A DNA stretch of 64,000 bases from Symbiodinium natans (GCA_905221605.1 CAJNDS010002810.1:205865-269864); one strand, 5' to 3'; counted from the first letter of the stretch, positions 35,068 to 47,466 are shown. A program made the numbers and translations. The notes: generated by a model not told the origin, from the sequence alone.

Positions 35068-36157
35068 TCATTGCCTTGTGCGGTTCCTACACTTGTGGTA
35101 GGCGCAGAATGCTAAGCAACTGGCAGCGGGCAAGCTGACCACATAAATCAAGAATGCAATAGGATCTTCAGGCCGGTGCTTCTCAGAGAAAACTCCATAT
35201 ACGAAGACGAAAAGCAAATACAAAATGACGGAAACAACGCTCACCAGCAGACAAGCTTGACAATCCTTTCCACATCTGCCAGGCAGATATGACTCACCTA
35301 TGCCGTATCCATCACGAAGCAATGTGGCAACCCACTTCTGACAGTTGTTAAAGAACAGGTCGTAGTACTCTCCATTCATGTGGTTCTCTGAGCACTTCCG
35401 GTGCAGCTCATCTGGTGATGTCATGATCGGCGGGATATCACGGTGCCACAACTGTCGGTACTTCTCTCTCCTTTGGAACTCGCCAAAGTCCTGCACACCT
35501 TCCAGGGAACGTATATCCCTGATTCTGTAATTGTTCTCGTTCCACGCCTCACCTCGCCCGTTGACAGCCGTCAACTCGGCGATGAGCACGGTGCCATCTT
35601 GAAAATCGAAGGCCGCGGCCCAGTGGAACTGGACCGGACACATGCGGGGCAAACACGTGCCCAGAATGCAGACTTTTGTTGCCCTGGCGTTGGCATCTGG
35701 ATGGTGCGCATCTGGATTGATGTGTGGGGACAGGCTCACCCTTGATGACCTCCCAGTAAGGAACATCTCCTCCTAGCGCGCCACTCATGGCAACGAAGCT
35801 ACACAACACGGCAGTACTCACGTAAGCCAGACATGGCCATGAAGTCCGTCAGTCGCAGCTTTCCCTACAACAGCCAACCTGTGCATCAGCGCCGAGCCTG
35901 CATCACCAGATTGCGCGTTACCGACCGTGTCATGCTTTGAGCACCAAAAAGGACCAATGCGCTGCTTGCAGGTTGTGGGAATGTATGCAAGTAGCAAGTG
36001 TGGATGACGGGACTTTAGGCCAAATACTCTTGTCTTAAAGGGATCCGCAGCCGTCTTTGGCTGTCAGTCAGATGTTCATAAGCAACAGACGGCTTTCGAG
36101 AGCGCATGAGGGTACGAAGTCTTACCTGTACCTACTCCAGACACCTTGAAGGCTCAT
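35068..36157 (-). CDS. Membrane-anchored LRAT/PPPDE-like papain-fold protein, five exons
   Basis: A 258-residue protein reads through exons 36126-36157, 35922-35961, 35822-35864, 35740-35772 and 35068-35696. All introns start GT and end AG (164, 57, 49 and 43 bp), and the phases match throughout. The ATG at 36155-36157 follows an in-frame TAA 9 bp upstream. Residues 73-82 include FHWAAAFDF (His74), followed by a strand-like TVLIAEL. Residues 160-171 read YYDLFFNNCQKW (Cys168). This His then Asn-Cys arrangement is typical of LRAT and PPPDE members of the NlpC/P60 clan, which act as acyltransferases or thiol hydrolases. Segments 197-219 and 229-248 are hydrophobic, suggesting a C-terminal membrane anchor or hairpin, with a basic Cys-rich tail. 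The splice model is well supported by reading-frame continuity. The family is inferred from short motifs, and the substrate is unknown. No neighbour helps with function. Confidence 0.75.
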
Positions 36158-37770
36158 GGCTCCTCCTTATCCTCTGGTTGACCCTCCATAGTACTGAAGT
36201 GCAAGGCCGAGGCGCAAGAGTCAGCAAAATGTCCAAGTCATTGTTGTTCGGACGGTCGAAAACTATCCACAGGTCCTCAGAATAGAGGACTCAAGGACTC
36301 TACACAGCAGGCCCGGGATGTTGCGGGCACGGGCAAGCGGCTCAAGTCAAGCCAACTAACATGCAACAGGAAACAGCTGTGGCCCTTCACCCCAAGCAGT
36401 CTACTTGAGAACGATTGTGCTAACCTGCCCCTCCGACAATGTACCACACACAAAAGATGGCGGACATTTTTTCGCAGTCGTTGACTTGTGGCTGGTTGCA
36501 GCACCTTGAAAAATGCCGGAAGCCGGACCATCATGAAACCCAATTGAGCTAGCGCAGCTTTGAACTCTCGTAAAGGAAACCGTGTCGAAGCTACATGAAA
36601 CAATGGTGACAGCGCTGCGAGGCAGCAGCTGTTTTGCATCGCTGTCAGCAAACCTTTTTGAACCCAGACTCAGACCATCAGCTGGGACCTACGACAATTT
36701 TGCGCAGCCCTTGTTTACGAGCGCGATGTTCTGCCGCGGGCAAGAGGCTGGCAAGAACAGCGCCACGAGCAGCGAGATGAACATGCAGAACTGAAAGTAC
36801 CTCAGGTGAGCATCCATTCATGAAAAGACGCTTGGTTGGTAATTGGTGGAGTGAAAGACCCTAGCCGCCCTGCAGCCTTATCGTCAAACAGCTCACACGA
36901 GGTCCTGGAGATGGAGCCCATGGTTCATCAGATGATATGGGGCCTCTTGCGATCTATCAACGACATGGGACACGGGTGGCCCAAGACTCCCAGCACCTGC
37001 ATGTCTGATGCGCTCTAAGCTCTGTCCCAGCAGCTTGTTCAGCACCAGCTGCCGGCATTTTGGCCCGAGGGCCCCCCGAATCTGAGGGAGGAGGCCTGAG
37101 GCTCCAGTTCGGGAGCTCCGATGGTGTGGCAGTCCCCAAGTCCAACCCAGAAGCACAATGCAAAGTGCACAAGAAGAGCCCTTTTGTCCGCAAGGCAAAC
37201 ACTGCAACACACTCCCCGAAGCCACTACTCAACTACTCGCCGGCTGGTCACCAGGTTTGCTCTCCTGGGTGTCGCCAGCACCAGGTGAGTGCCTCGGCCC
37301 CGGTCGGCTTCGATTCCAAGTTGAGTCTACGACCAAGTCAATGACGGACTCCGCAAGTTGCACACCTGTTTTCTGGTTTCTTCCGCATGGAGGACAAGCT
37401 GCAACATCGGAAACACGTCTCTCGAAACTCTTGCTGCTCGGGCTGGAAACGTGAGTGGCAATGAGAGGTCAGCCGAGCATCGCCGAGGACAGTTGTGGCG
37501 GCGCTGAGCCAGGGGGCGCGGGATGAAGAGTTTGCGGCCCTCCATGCAGGCAGGGTGGAGTTTCGCTGTTCAAGGAAGGTTGTTTAATCGCTTACTCTCG
37601 AACAAGCCAAGCGACACACAGTCCGGTCTCGGTCTGCAATGTGTGGCACTATAGCCTCTGTGATGCTCTCCTACAACCAGCCTACATCAACCACATCAAC
37701 CAGTTCCTCAGCTCCTTGGAAGCCTCACTGAGCCTCACTGCGCCAACAACCACGCCCCAATTCTGTTGCT
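36158..37770. other. Spacer upstream of the papain-fold-like gene
   Basis: This would hold the promoter of the minus-strand gene, but no TATA-like box or spliced-leader acceptor could be assigned with confidence. Open frames on both strands (for example 36893-37225, minus) are unrecognised. Confidence 0.4.
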
Positions 37771-37773
37771 GAG

Positions 37774-37806
37774 CGGGGGGGCAGGGGGGGGGCGGGGGGG
37801 GGGCGG
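37774..37806 (+). repeat. G-run tract
   Basis: Several runs of five or more G separated by C or CA on the plus strand; a possible G-quadruplex site. Confidence 0.75.
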
Positions 37807-38129
37807 TAATCCCTTCCCGCTTTGACTAAACCCCACCCTAATTTTAAAAGTGTTTTTCCCGGACCCTCCCAACGCCCAGCCCAATACTAAACCTGATTGA
37901 GAAGTAGGGGGGGGTTGAGGGCTTCCGCCCTAAACTTAAGCCATTCGACTCTCACACTGGCACAAGCGGGCGAGGCAACTCCTGTCGAGATCTCTAGAGT
38001 GGGTGCATTGACCACCAGCAACGAACCAACCAGGGGTCAGCATACCCTTCTCCCACATCTTTCGGGTTTACGGTTCAGGGTCATACCGCAGAAGAGCTGA
38101 CTCCTGATTAATTCAAACAACGGCAAGGG

Positions 38130-38310
38130 TTTTCAATTCGGGTTTAGGGCAAAAAGCTCCAAAGGATTTTCAGGGCTTTGGGCTCAAGGCTTAAGGCTAC
38201 ACCCTTAACTGAACCTTAGACCCCAAACCCTATAGGTCGCAGTCACTACCACATCTCTGTCGTTTTCGGCTTTGGGGTTTAGGCTTCGGAGTTCAGGCTT
38301 TAGGGTTGAG
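38130..38310 (+). repeat. Degenerate TTTAGGG-like block
   Basis: Imperfect GGGTTTAGGG and GGGGTTTAGG words on the plus strand (about 38140-38150, 38272-38284 and 38296-38310) are mixed with the complementary CCCTA and CCTTAGACCCC words in the middle. It is an old, rearranged telomere-like repeat rather than a chromosome end. Confidence 0.55.
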
Positions 38311-38384
38311 GTCCCCACTCATTTTTTTCCGGCCGAGGCAAACCTTAGAATTGCGGGGGTGGGTTTTTTGTCTTAGAGGGAAGG

Positions 38385-38560
38385 GATTGTTTTTGCTTTC
38401 AGTTGGCTGTTGCTGCGGGGCGCGCTTGTTTTTGCTGTTGCTGCGGGGCGCGTTGTTTTTTGCTATTGCTGGGCGTGTTTTTGTTTTCTATTGCGCGCTG
38501 GCGCGCTGTTGTGGAGCACCCCTTTTTTGCTGTGGTTGCGGGGGACATTTTTTTTAATTG
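38385..38560 (+). repeat. TTGCTGCGGGGCGCG tandem block
   Basis: At least four imperfect units of about 35-45 bp contain TTGCTG(C/T)GGGGCGCG and a TTTTTGCTATTG-type T-rich part. A related segment recurs at 38926-38995. In one plus-strand frame the units encode a Cys/Leu/Phe-rich pseudo-repeat (VGCCCGARLFLLLLRGALF), which I take as non-coding. Confidence 0.7.
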
Positions 38561-38925
38561 TTGCCGCTGAGAGCACGTGTTTTCAATTTGTTTGCTGTTG
38601 TTTTGTGGAAGCCCTGTTTTTGTTGACTGTGAATAGGAAAAGCTGTATTTTCTCTATCTCCGATAGAACACCTGAATTCCTCGTTAGTGCTTTCATAGGA
38701 ATACCTCTATGTTCTCAAGCTTGCACGGGTTACAGGCCCCCCCCCCATTTGCAAACACGAAAGGATTCGTACATTCTTAATGCAAGTTCTTTTCATGGCA
38801 TGATCTTCTTTACAAAGCAAGTTGGCACGAGTTAACTAAATGAACAACTCACAGCCCGTGAAGAGTTTGGAAATTTGGAAAGGATTCACTCACTCGCGAG
38901 CCCGTGTTTTTATTCTATAGCTGCG

Positions 38926-38995
38926 GCAGTGAGGGGGGAATTTGGTCGCTGTTATTGCTGTGGGGCGCGGCTTTTGTTTGCGGCTGCTGCGGGTC
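38926..38995 (+). repeat. Further copies of the GCTGCGGGGCGCG repeat
   Basis: ATTGCTGTGGGGCGCGG and GCGGCTGCTGCGGGTCACTC match the block at 38385-38560 after a gap of about 370 bp. Confidence 0.65.
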
Positions 38996-41226
38996 ACTCA
39001 AGGTCATTCATTCACTGGCATGCGTCCGCAATGGTCAATCCCATGAGCACGACTGAGTAGACTGGACGATGGCTTCGCTGGGAAAGGGCTGCGGATGCCA
39101 GTGACTGATGTGCTTTCACCGCCTGTTGTGAGCTACTGTGACCGCAACTGTGATGTGCAGTAATTAGTTCCGTGTCCGCGTGCATCAGGGCTTCCCACCA
39201 TTGGCCCGCCCAGTCTCGGACAGACACAGCATGTACAGCACAAAGTTCCCAGAGGACTATGGGCATCAAGTTTCCTGTCTCCCAAACCGCTTATCTCACC
39301 ATGATCTCAGATTCCTACAAACACAAAGTTCCAAAAAACAGTAACACAGTCTGGGGTGCAGGCTCTAAGTGGGTCCGGGTTTTGATTGCCTTGCTCTCCC
39401 GACCATGCCCAACTTTCAAAACGCTTTAGGAATGTAGGCCCGCGAGAATGGCCTGTAGCAGCATCCCGCCCCCGCCTGCTTAATCCCTAAGCCAGCTTCA
39501 GCAAAAAGACAAGGACACGGCCTCGGTCAAACTTTGGAGTACTCGCAGGCGATGTGGCTGACACCGGGGTGCCGGACTGAGGACATGGAGAGCGTCTTAG
39601 GCAAGGAACGGCTTGGAGGTTGGTTCCGGGGCTTCAGGTTGCGAAGTAGTGACGGGAATGTTGCACGTAGAATCGGAGCTGATACCAAGACCAGGAAGTC
39701 TCACGTGGCTGCACAGCTTTGGAGGGCCGCGTCCTGGATCTTGCGACGAGAAATGAACCCCCACCGTCCTCTGCAGCTTCATGAACTGAAGCGGTCATCT
39801 TGGGAACCCCCCCTACTACGCTTACGTCCATGCGTCACGACTTGTGTCCGAAGGGTTTGGAACGGCTTGGAACCGCAACCCCGAAGTTCCCCGAGCCTCT
39901 ACAGAACCCGAAACACACAAACCTTCGAGCCTGCACCCTTCATGCCGGTCATGCCGGTCTTGGAACTCTAAACTCGAAACCTCCCTACAACCTCCCCTGT
40001 GGGGCCCCTCTCTCGGACGCCTGCCTGTCTGCTCATCTACTTCAGAGTGCCTAGCTGGGTGGCGACCAAAGAGCGGGTCAAAACAACAACAGCTGAGGCG
40101 TACCTGCTACCAGGGCTAGAGACTAGTTTCCTTTGCACTTTAAAGCCCAGTGTCGCCCTACAGTCATGAGGTCGTGCTGCTCTGGAGCGTGGATTTCAAA
40201 AAAAGAAACAAGTGTCCTTGCAGACGGCCCAAACAAGCAACGCACAAGAACAGAGTCAGGCTGCCTAAGTGATTCAACTGGTTGAACTCTGCGGGATACA
40301 CATGAGTCACATGACTCACATGACTCACATGACCAGGTAAAGCACAGAAGACGAAAGGATGAAGCAGGGCCTCTGGAACCTCTGATGTACACTGTCGAAT
40401 GTTGCGACCTCCGCGTCGTGACACCTCTGCCTCTGCCCAGGATCAATATCCAAGCCACACCGCACGGCTTTGAAGCAGCTAGAACTCAAACTTCGCAAAA
40501 AACCCGAACCTCAGCGGGAGCCTCAAAGACCTCTCTCTATGCCTGAGGGATTTCTGCATGTCGGCTGCAGGCCTCAGGCTTCTGATTTGTGACCTGCTCT
40601 GTCGGGGCGCGGGCTCGACCTCGATTCAAGCTCGTCGACGTCCCCTGAAACGCCCCGAATCCCGACAAGGGGACTCGGCTCTCCCAGTTCCGGAGATTAG
40701 GTCTCTTCTGCAGGTGCTGGGCGTGGTGATTTAATGTTCGCCACACACAAGCAGCTTAAGCTCACAAGCCAAAGCCTCCATTCTCATTGAATATGAGGCA
40801 ATGCCCTTGGGAAAGCGCGTCCGACAACAAAACCCCCGACATGTCCCCCCAAAGCGCGTGACGTTCACTGAGGGGTCCCGGCATGGCCGCCTCGACAGCG
40901 GCCGTGGCGGCCGCGGAAGGCGAGAGGAGCGCTTCGAGCCGCAGTTTACGTGGGGAGCTCCGCACTTCAGGTTGTGATGGATCGTGTGCTGCTCGGGGGA
41001 TTGAGGGCGGAACGCTTACCAAATGTTGATGCGCTTAAGAGACGATGGCGAAGATTGCTTTCGAGATAGTCTGCAGCACCACCACTTCGATGATCGTCCT
41101 CTAACGGATGCTAACGGTCGCGCGTGGGCGGAGTGACTCCTAGGTGGGTAGCGCCGAATGACATTGTTGCATTATCAGCCTTTTGTGATAGCAGTCCATG
41201 CAACTTGAAACAGTCATGGTTCGAAA
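38996..41226. other. Spacer, no gene recognised
   Basis: No gene recognised. A 9-bp tandem, CATGACTCA, occurs about three times at 40301-40331. Frames of about 145 codons (39534-39971, plus) are unremarkable. Confidence 0.45.
40301..40331 (+). repeat. (CATGACTCA)n short tandem
   Basis: About three units in direct tandem. Because TGAGTCA and TGACTCA are near-palindromic, the tract also carries repeated AP-1/bZIP-type half sites. No gene is close enough to make a regulatory claim. Confidence 0.7.
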
Positions 41227-41538
41227 GTGACATTTGCCAAATCGTACAGTCACTCCTTCAACATGGTGTGTAAACAGCCCGTCGCACTGGATTGCACTTC
41301 CGTTCTGCAGAGTAAGGCTCTGCATCTCAGCCAGCTGTGTGTTGAAGACGTCGACGTGAGGGATCTATCAGTGCTCAAAATCAGGGTACTGCTCGTGCAA
41401 GAGGCCTCATTTCTGAGTCTACGAGCCAGGCTCATCTCCGCGCTTGTTTTGCTTGACGATGCTGAGTTTGGGTCACTTGAAAGCGTGCCACCGGTGCGGC
41501 TCCGTCCGCACTACCGCCATGAGCGCCCACAAGTATAG
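41227..41538 (+). other. Unrecognised coding-like open frame
   Basis: The plus strand is open for 103 codons with a plausible amino-acid mix (VEDVDVRDLSVLKIRVLLV). The minus strand, in the same codon register, reads VDVFNTQLAEMQSLTLQNG near 41285-41352 and continues to a stop at 41140. One strand is a shadow of the other, and I cannot decide which. No family was recognised. Confidence 0.3.
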
Positions 41539-44415
41539 CACCCCGTTGACATCTTGTCAAGGCTGGTAATGCTAAACCCCAACCAACCCCAATAGTTACT
41601 TCTTGGATCTTCTTAGTTCGAACTCCCGACCTTTCCTGTGGGAGGATCCGCACATCGTCTCAGAAACGCGCTCTCTGCATGGAAGCCTCGGATTGCTCAA
41701 AAAGAGTCGCGCCATCCCGGCCCTTTTTAGGTTTGAGTGCTTGAGACCAACACCGGGAAGAAGTCACGCAGCTTCGCACAGCTCAACTACCCGTACCTAC
41801 CCCATGCGCCCAAAGTCCCGAAGTTGCCAATGCAGGCTAGACAGTTTTACAACGCCAAAGCACTCTTTCCAAGCCGAGGAACAGGTCGCCACTGCTGCGT
41901 ACTCATGCTTGTCGTTAAAAGCTCTCGACGAGGCATTGCAAAAACTCTGCTAGCTGCCAGCTGCTAGCTTGCAGCCAGAGGCGACTTCAAGAATTGATCA
42001 GGCTGACCTTTCGACCACTTTCACCAATTCGGAGCACCTTTTCAACCCAGCTGCACCTCCCTGGCAACGCCACCCCGCCCACAACAAAGTCCAGCTAAAG
42101 CCAGACACGCCTTGAAAGCTCCAAGTACAAGAGATTGGTTTGGCTCTGGCGTGTGGTATCCCTCCAAGTACCGCAGTGCCATGACAGCATTACATGCAGG
42201 ATTTTACATTGATGCAACTATGCTGTACTGTGGGCAAGAACAGAGAAAAAGCAAAGGCAAACCACACAAATACTCAAAACTCATCAGGAGGAAAACGCAC
42301 GCAACAAACATTAAAAAACAACAGATGCACCAAGAAACAGCCTGAATACAGACAGACAGACAGACAACAAACAGCCAGCACAAGCTAGGAGAGGCAACCA
42401 ATAAAACAAGGAGTAGGAGGAGGATGCAAAACCGCAGAAACCCTTCAGAAACAAGATAGCAAGAACAGCTCCCCACAACTTTACAGTACGTGTCACTGCA
42501 TCACTATAAACTCCGTGGCCAGCCACAAACGCCATACTGTAGATTGGGCCACTGTTGTTGGTAGGAAGCATGAGCACGTTGGTATGCGAAACCATCTACC
42601 AAACCTGCGCTGCATCGCTGCAGCGCAAGCATGCCCAACCAGGTGGTGTTTACAGCGACACACAGCATGGGGGCCTGTTCGTCTCTGTCGTTGTCTTTTC
42701 TCAGTGCTGTCATGATTGCAATGACTATTGACTCCTCTTGGTAGCCTTACTATTCTTACCTCTGGTGGTGGAGGTGCGTTTGATGACGGTGATGGTGACC
42801 GATGGAAATCGTGAAGGATGTCGGCGGTGTGCCCTTCGCCACTGTCAACCTATGCCTATGACACATATAGACTCTCACAGAAACAGAGATGCAGGAAATC
42901 GTCCTGAAGTCGCTATGCGGTGAGCTTTCCAGAGCAGGACATGCCTGCAGTTAGGGTCGATCATGGCTGCATCATGCTCACAGCGTGGAAAGGGTGCAAG
43001 CACGCATGGAGCTCGGATTCGTAGATAACCTGTTAGAATAAGACCCCCTGTGCCAATCCTGGGGCTGCAGACATGCCACTTTGCATGCAGAAAGCTCCTG
43101 AACAAACAGTTGGGTTCAAAAAATGCACCGGGCATACTGCACAAGTTGCTGCACATCGAGGCCTTCGAGGCTTAAGGCGCAGAGCTCGACATGGGCGGTC
43201 ACCGAAACTTGACTGCTTTCTTCGGTGACAGCCTGATTTCTGAAACAGTACAAACCCTAAGATACCCGAAGCCTCTCAAGGCCCCCATCGACCTTCACAG
43301 CGACGGCCTCATGCCCTTATCGCCGGCTGGGTCACTTTGGTTTGAGTCGATGTGGGTGTGGCGAAAATCATCCGAGAAGTAGAGTAACTAGAAGCTCAGT
43401 TCAAGTTGAGCGAGTGTTGAAGGAAATGGCTAGTCTTCTGTGTCTAAACCAAAGCGGTATCAGAAAGCTGGCCCAAACAGGACTCCAAAGGAGATGCGTC
43501 CTCTTATCCCAAGTAGCCAGTACCTTGCAGCAACTGGCAGCAGCTACTTGTAGCAGTTTGATTGAAGGAATCTCTCAACAAACTTTGTGTGCGGTGTTTG
43601 CCTTTCATACAGAAGGGCAGCACCGCTATAGACCAAAAGCATGCAGTCTATAGAAGTCCTGTATGCGGCAGCTCACCTCCACGCGACATCGGGGTTGGTG
43701 TGAAAAGCGTGTGGAACCTTCAGGAGCTCCAAGTCTGCTGTCATGTTGTGGAGATGTATTGCTCAACCCAATGATGGAGCGCTTTCTTCCAGAGGGCTCC
43801 CTTGTCGGAAAGGCAGGAAGAAATGCCCGCCGAAGATGTGCCGACGTCGCTCGCTCTAGCGTGCAACCCTCTAGAATCCAATCGTCAAACCTCTCACATT
43901 GCATTTCCTGCTGTCGCTCGCTGTCTGGTCATACTCCTGATGCCGCCGGTGAATGCTGAAGGAATGGCCAAGCACCGACACCAAAAGACTAGCAGTAACC
44001 TGCCCCCCGTATCTTTCCACACACTTGGTTGGCTGGCCCATTGCTTCAGCAATCACCATATGTCTCTACACTATGAAGACATAGTACGTCTCTATGCCCT
44101 TCGTTACCCCCAAAATTGTGGTGGAACCCTTCTGGGGACATGAGGGGGTTAAGATGGGAGCTCTTTACTTACGAGATCTCACGAGGGTTGCACCGGTTGC
44201 TAAGAGCTTCATCCCTTGAGCTCTCGGCGGATGCCCACTACCGAGCAACGGTCTGAATGTGCCTGGGGGTAACCCCTGTTTCTGTGTGGTCCAGCGGCAG
44301 CGAGATCTGTCCACACGTGACACGTGCTTGGCAAAATGGCATCCTCCCCAAGTTGCTGATGGGACTTCCAACAATAGGAACGCGTGCAGCCTGCGCTGTT
44401 CTTGAGGAGCCTTGT
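41539..44415. other. Spacer, no gene recognised
   Basis: Holds an (ACAG)n microsatellite at 42349-42366. Open frames at 43342-43653 and 43802-44143 (plus) have a plausible composition but no known motif. Confidence 0.4.
42349..42366 (+). repeat. (ACAG)n microsatellite
   Basis: Four to five tandem ACAG units followed by ACAACAAACAG. Confidence 0.85.
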
Positions 44416-44715
44416 CTACGTTGAGGGGTCAGTTGGGCCTCGAGGCAAGCTCTTCTGAATGGCTCCGTGCGGTTCGGTAGCCGAAGAGTGCAAGCTTGCT
44501 GCACATCCTGCTCGAAACCACGAGCCTGCAATGAATGCTTTCGCTAAGCGCCTATCCTGTGATATGATCGGCTCAACCTGGAAAGCACCATCCGTTGCGA
44601 GGCCAACGCCACCATCGATCACAATGCACACCACACCAAGCCAATCGAAACCTGCCGAAACCGGAAACCGAACAAATACCAGGCGAGCATTGATCTTATA
44701 AACCCTCCCGGCCAA
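44416..44715 (-). other. Unrecognised coding-like open frame
   Basis: This frame of 99 codons shows a strong purine-first codon bias, with many GCT, GTT, GGT and GAT codons. It contains FPVSAGFDWLGVVCIVIDGG, a hydrophobic stretch at residues 16-36. No domain was recognised, and neither splice sites nor a neighbouring exon were found. It may be an exon of an unrecognised gene or a shadow. Confidence 0.3.
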
Positions 44716-47031
44716 TCCCGGTTCAAAAGCTAAATCTGGGTAATAGCCTCAACTTTGGTCCCAACAGAGCTCTGCTCTTGAAGCAAATGCACCTAGCTAA
44801 CGTCCCTACTCTTCCCTTCAGAGACAACGCTCTTTTAATTGCCGCCATCGATTGTTGCTTTCCGGGAGGCCTCTTTTTGGGTGAGCCTCTCTCTTCTCTG
44901 TTCGCGGAAACCGTGTGCGCCTAGCGTGCTTGCGTCAAAGCTGCCTTTCTGCACACAAATCGCGCAAGCATCGCGCAAGCATTCCGAACTAACGGAAAGG
45001 AATTGGCCAGGCCAACTTCGCGGTTGGCCTGAGGCCTACGCGTGAAAAATCCAGCCGATTCCCACCAACACATGTTGGAGTATGTTTGGAGGTTCATGGT
45101 AAGGAACCGTTGCCTGAATCACCCTGAACCTCATGACCTGCAGGCGCTTCTGGGCAATCTTGGCACAATGCTTTTGAGCTTAGGCTTTCTTTGTGAGAAA
45201 CCATGAGGCCCTTTGGCATCAGCTTGGGTATTCTGCTGGCAGCACCGCAGCCAAACCTCAATCCGAACAGCCGGTCGCTCTAAAATTCCCAGCATCTGAA
45301 AAAAAACCGCCCTGGAACCCTTCGCAACCCCTAACTTGCTCTTGGAGTATTTCCATGCGCACACCAAAGGGGCCCACGCTGCCACGCGCACCATGTCCTT
45401 GGTTCGATGAATGAAGGTGGCGAACCATGCGAAACAAACCCTAAGCCTTGGGGATTCGGCTCCTGGAGTCATTTCGCTATTTCAGCAACCATCCTCCACA
45501 ACCTGGTGTTCTGGTCCCAACCACCACACTCCGACAGGGCTCCTGCCGTTAGCCTGCTGATTACTGTGCTTACTGTGCTGCCATCCACAGCTCGATTGGC
45601 TTTGTGTGGCTCTGTTCCCGCAAGACTAGGACCGACTAGACGGTCGTGCTGGCAGCGGCGTCGCCCTTCAGACGCTCCGGGCAAAACATCACGCTCGGCC
45701 AACCTTTTGGCCAGACAAATTGGCTCTGGCCACGTGCCAGCAAAACTCCAGGCTTGGCATCCTGTCCTACTTCGATCCTTTTGCAAACAAACATCTCTCC
45801 CATCTTCCGTCGATGTTGTGACGATGATTGAAGTGTTTGGGGCCCTGTCTCGTTTGTCATCGAAGTCACGCAGCACTAAATCCCTTGAAATCAGGACAGC
45901 GCGATCAAATACTGCGACAGACTATGAAAGAGAGCCGCCTAAGGCAAACCGAGCTGTAGAGCGTGGAACTTCCGCCTTCCTGACAAACCCGTATCCGTAG
46001 CGAAGCATTGCTCGAAAGAGGCCGGCCCAGAGCCTTAAGTGTCAAGTCTAACAGTCGCCCGTGTCCAAAGCGTGTACGCTGGCGAGCGGAACAAACTTTT
46101 CTCAGCAGGCCATAACATCAACATTCTTGGCCTCCGCAGCAAGCGTCTCTCTTCAGTTGCACTGCGCGCTGCGCGGAGCCTTCCGTGTAGTAAATGTGTA
46201 CAACTCTATCAGAGGCTTGGTTGCTACGAGTACGGTGGTGACCGGTGGATCTTCACACACGAAATTCAGACACACGAAACCAACGACCAGTTTGAAGAGT
46301 TTGAAGCGAAGTTGAGGGGAGTCGACCTGGTTTCCGAACGAGCGCCGTGAGGTTCCCCATCGTCGAGGAAAGCGGCCTCAGGAATGCATCTGGGCAACAT
46401 GTAAGAGAAACAAAAGATTGAGGCAACGGCGGCAAAGGCACCCAGCAAATCGTTTTGACGTTTTTTTTTCTCCGCAATTTCCGATTGCTTCGTGGGGCCC
46501 AAGCCGGCTTGGCCGAGGCTGAGGCGCACTGCCTGGTCATCCTCATATGCTCCGGAGTTAAGCCAAGGGGCACTGCCCTACGCAAGGAGACCCTTGAGGC
46601 TTCCAAGCTGCTGTGTGAGCTGCGTTGCTAAACTGGCGCCCATTCTGCGATGCTGCCGTGCTGCTCCCGTGGCAAATCAGAGGGTTTTTTTCAACAGTCA
46701 CAGGGAGAGGCCTTGGACTTAAATCTGGAGCGCCTGATTTGCAAAGCCAAGCAGGATTATGATACTAGAAATGCGTAGTCTGGCAGCGGAAAATACTGGA
46801 GTGACTGTGACTGCACACTAGGGAACGAACGCAAAGACGCAAAGGTTTCAACAGGGCGCCGTGCAACGACCAAAGCCGTCGTCCCGCACATCCTGTTTGT
46901 ACCTAACACACTTCTAACGAGCTAATCCCTGTCACAACTGGCCCCTTCCGAGACCTGTCCCAGACGCGGCTGCACTGAGCTGCGACCTCCGATGTGGGGG
47001 ACAACTGGGGAACAACCCCCCAATAAAACAT
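44716..47031. other. Spacer with an unrecognised 197-codon frame
   Basis: The plus strand is open over 45407-46000 and the minus strand over 45469-45876. Neither translation has a known motif, and mutual overlap makes both doubtful. Confidence 0.4.
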
Positions 47032-47466
47032 TCATGATGGTGGACTCAAGCCATGTCCCGCTGTGAGCTTGGTGCGCACAGTGTCATGCCATGGACTCCT
47101 TGCACACATCACGCGTTGCCCGATCTTACGCGTTCCGCCTGAACCCAGAAATAGGTGCACGGGCAGTAGCGACGATGGTTTCACCGATGCTTGGGCTACA
47201 GGGTTTTGACTGATGCTCTTCCATGACGTGAACCCCGAAGCAACACTTGCAAACAACAGCATGCACGTGTCTCGCCATGTCTGTACCAAGGCCTTGCCTT
47301 GGCACCTTAAATCAAAAAATCGTGCTCTGGTGTTGCCATTGTATTCATACATCCCTGTAGAAATGCCCAATCCAACCAACGGCATTACTGCAAAACCCAG
47401 GCAACCACAGAAGCAACAACGCCAAAGCATCCCGCCTCGACGCGGCGCCGGCCCCAAAGCCGGCAC
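47032..47466 (-). other. Unrecognised open frame with hydrophobic N-terminus
   Basis: A 144-codon frame starts with a hydrophobic Cys/Gly-rich stretch, LGFAVMPLVGLGISTGMYEY (about residues 23-42), that could be a signal anchor, followed by a polar region. A plus-strand frame of 110 codons overlaps in a different register. No family recognised. Confidence 0.3.
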
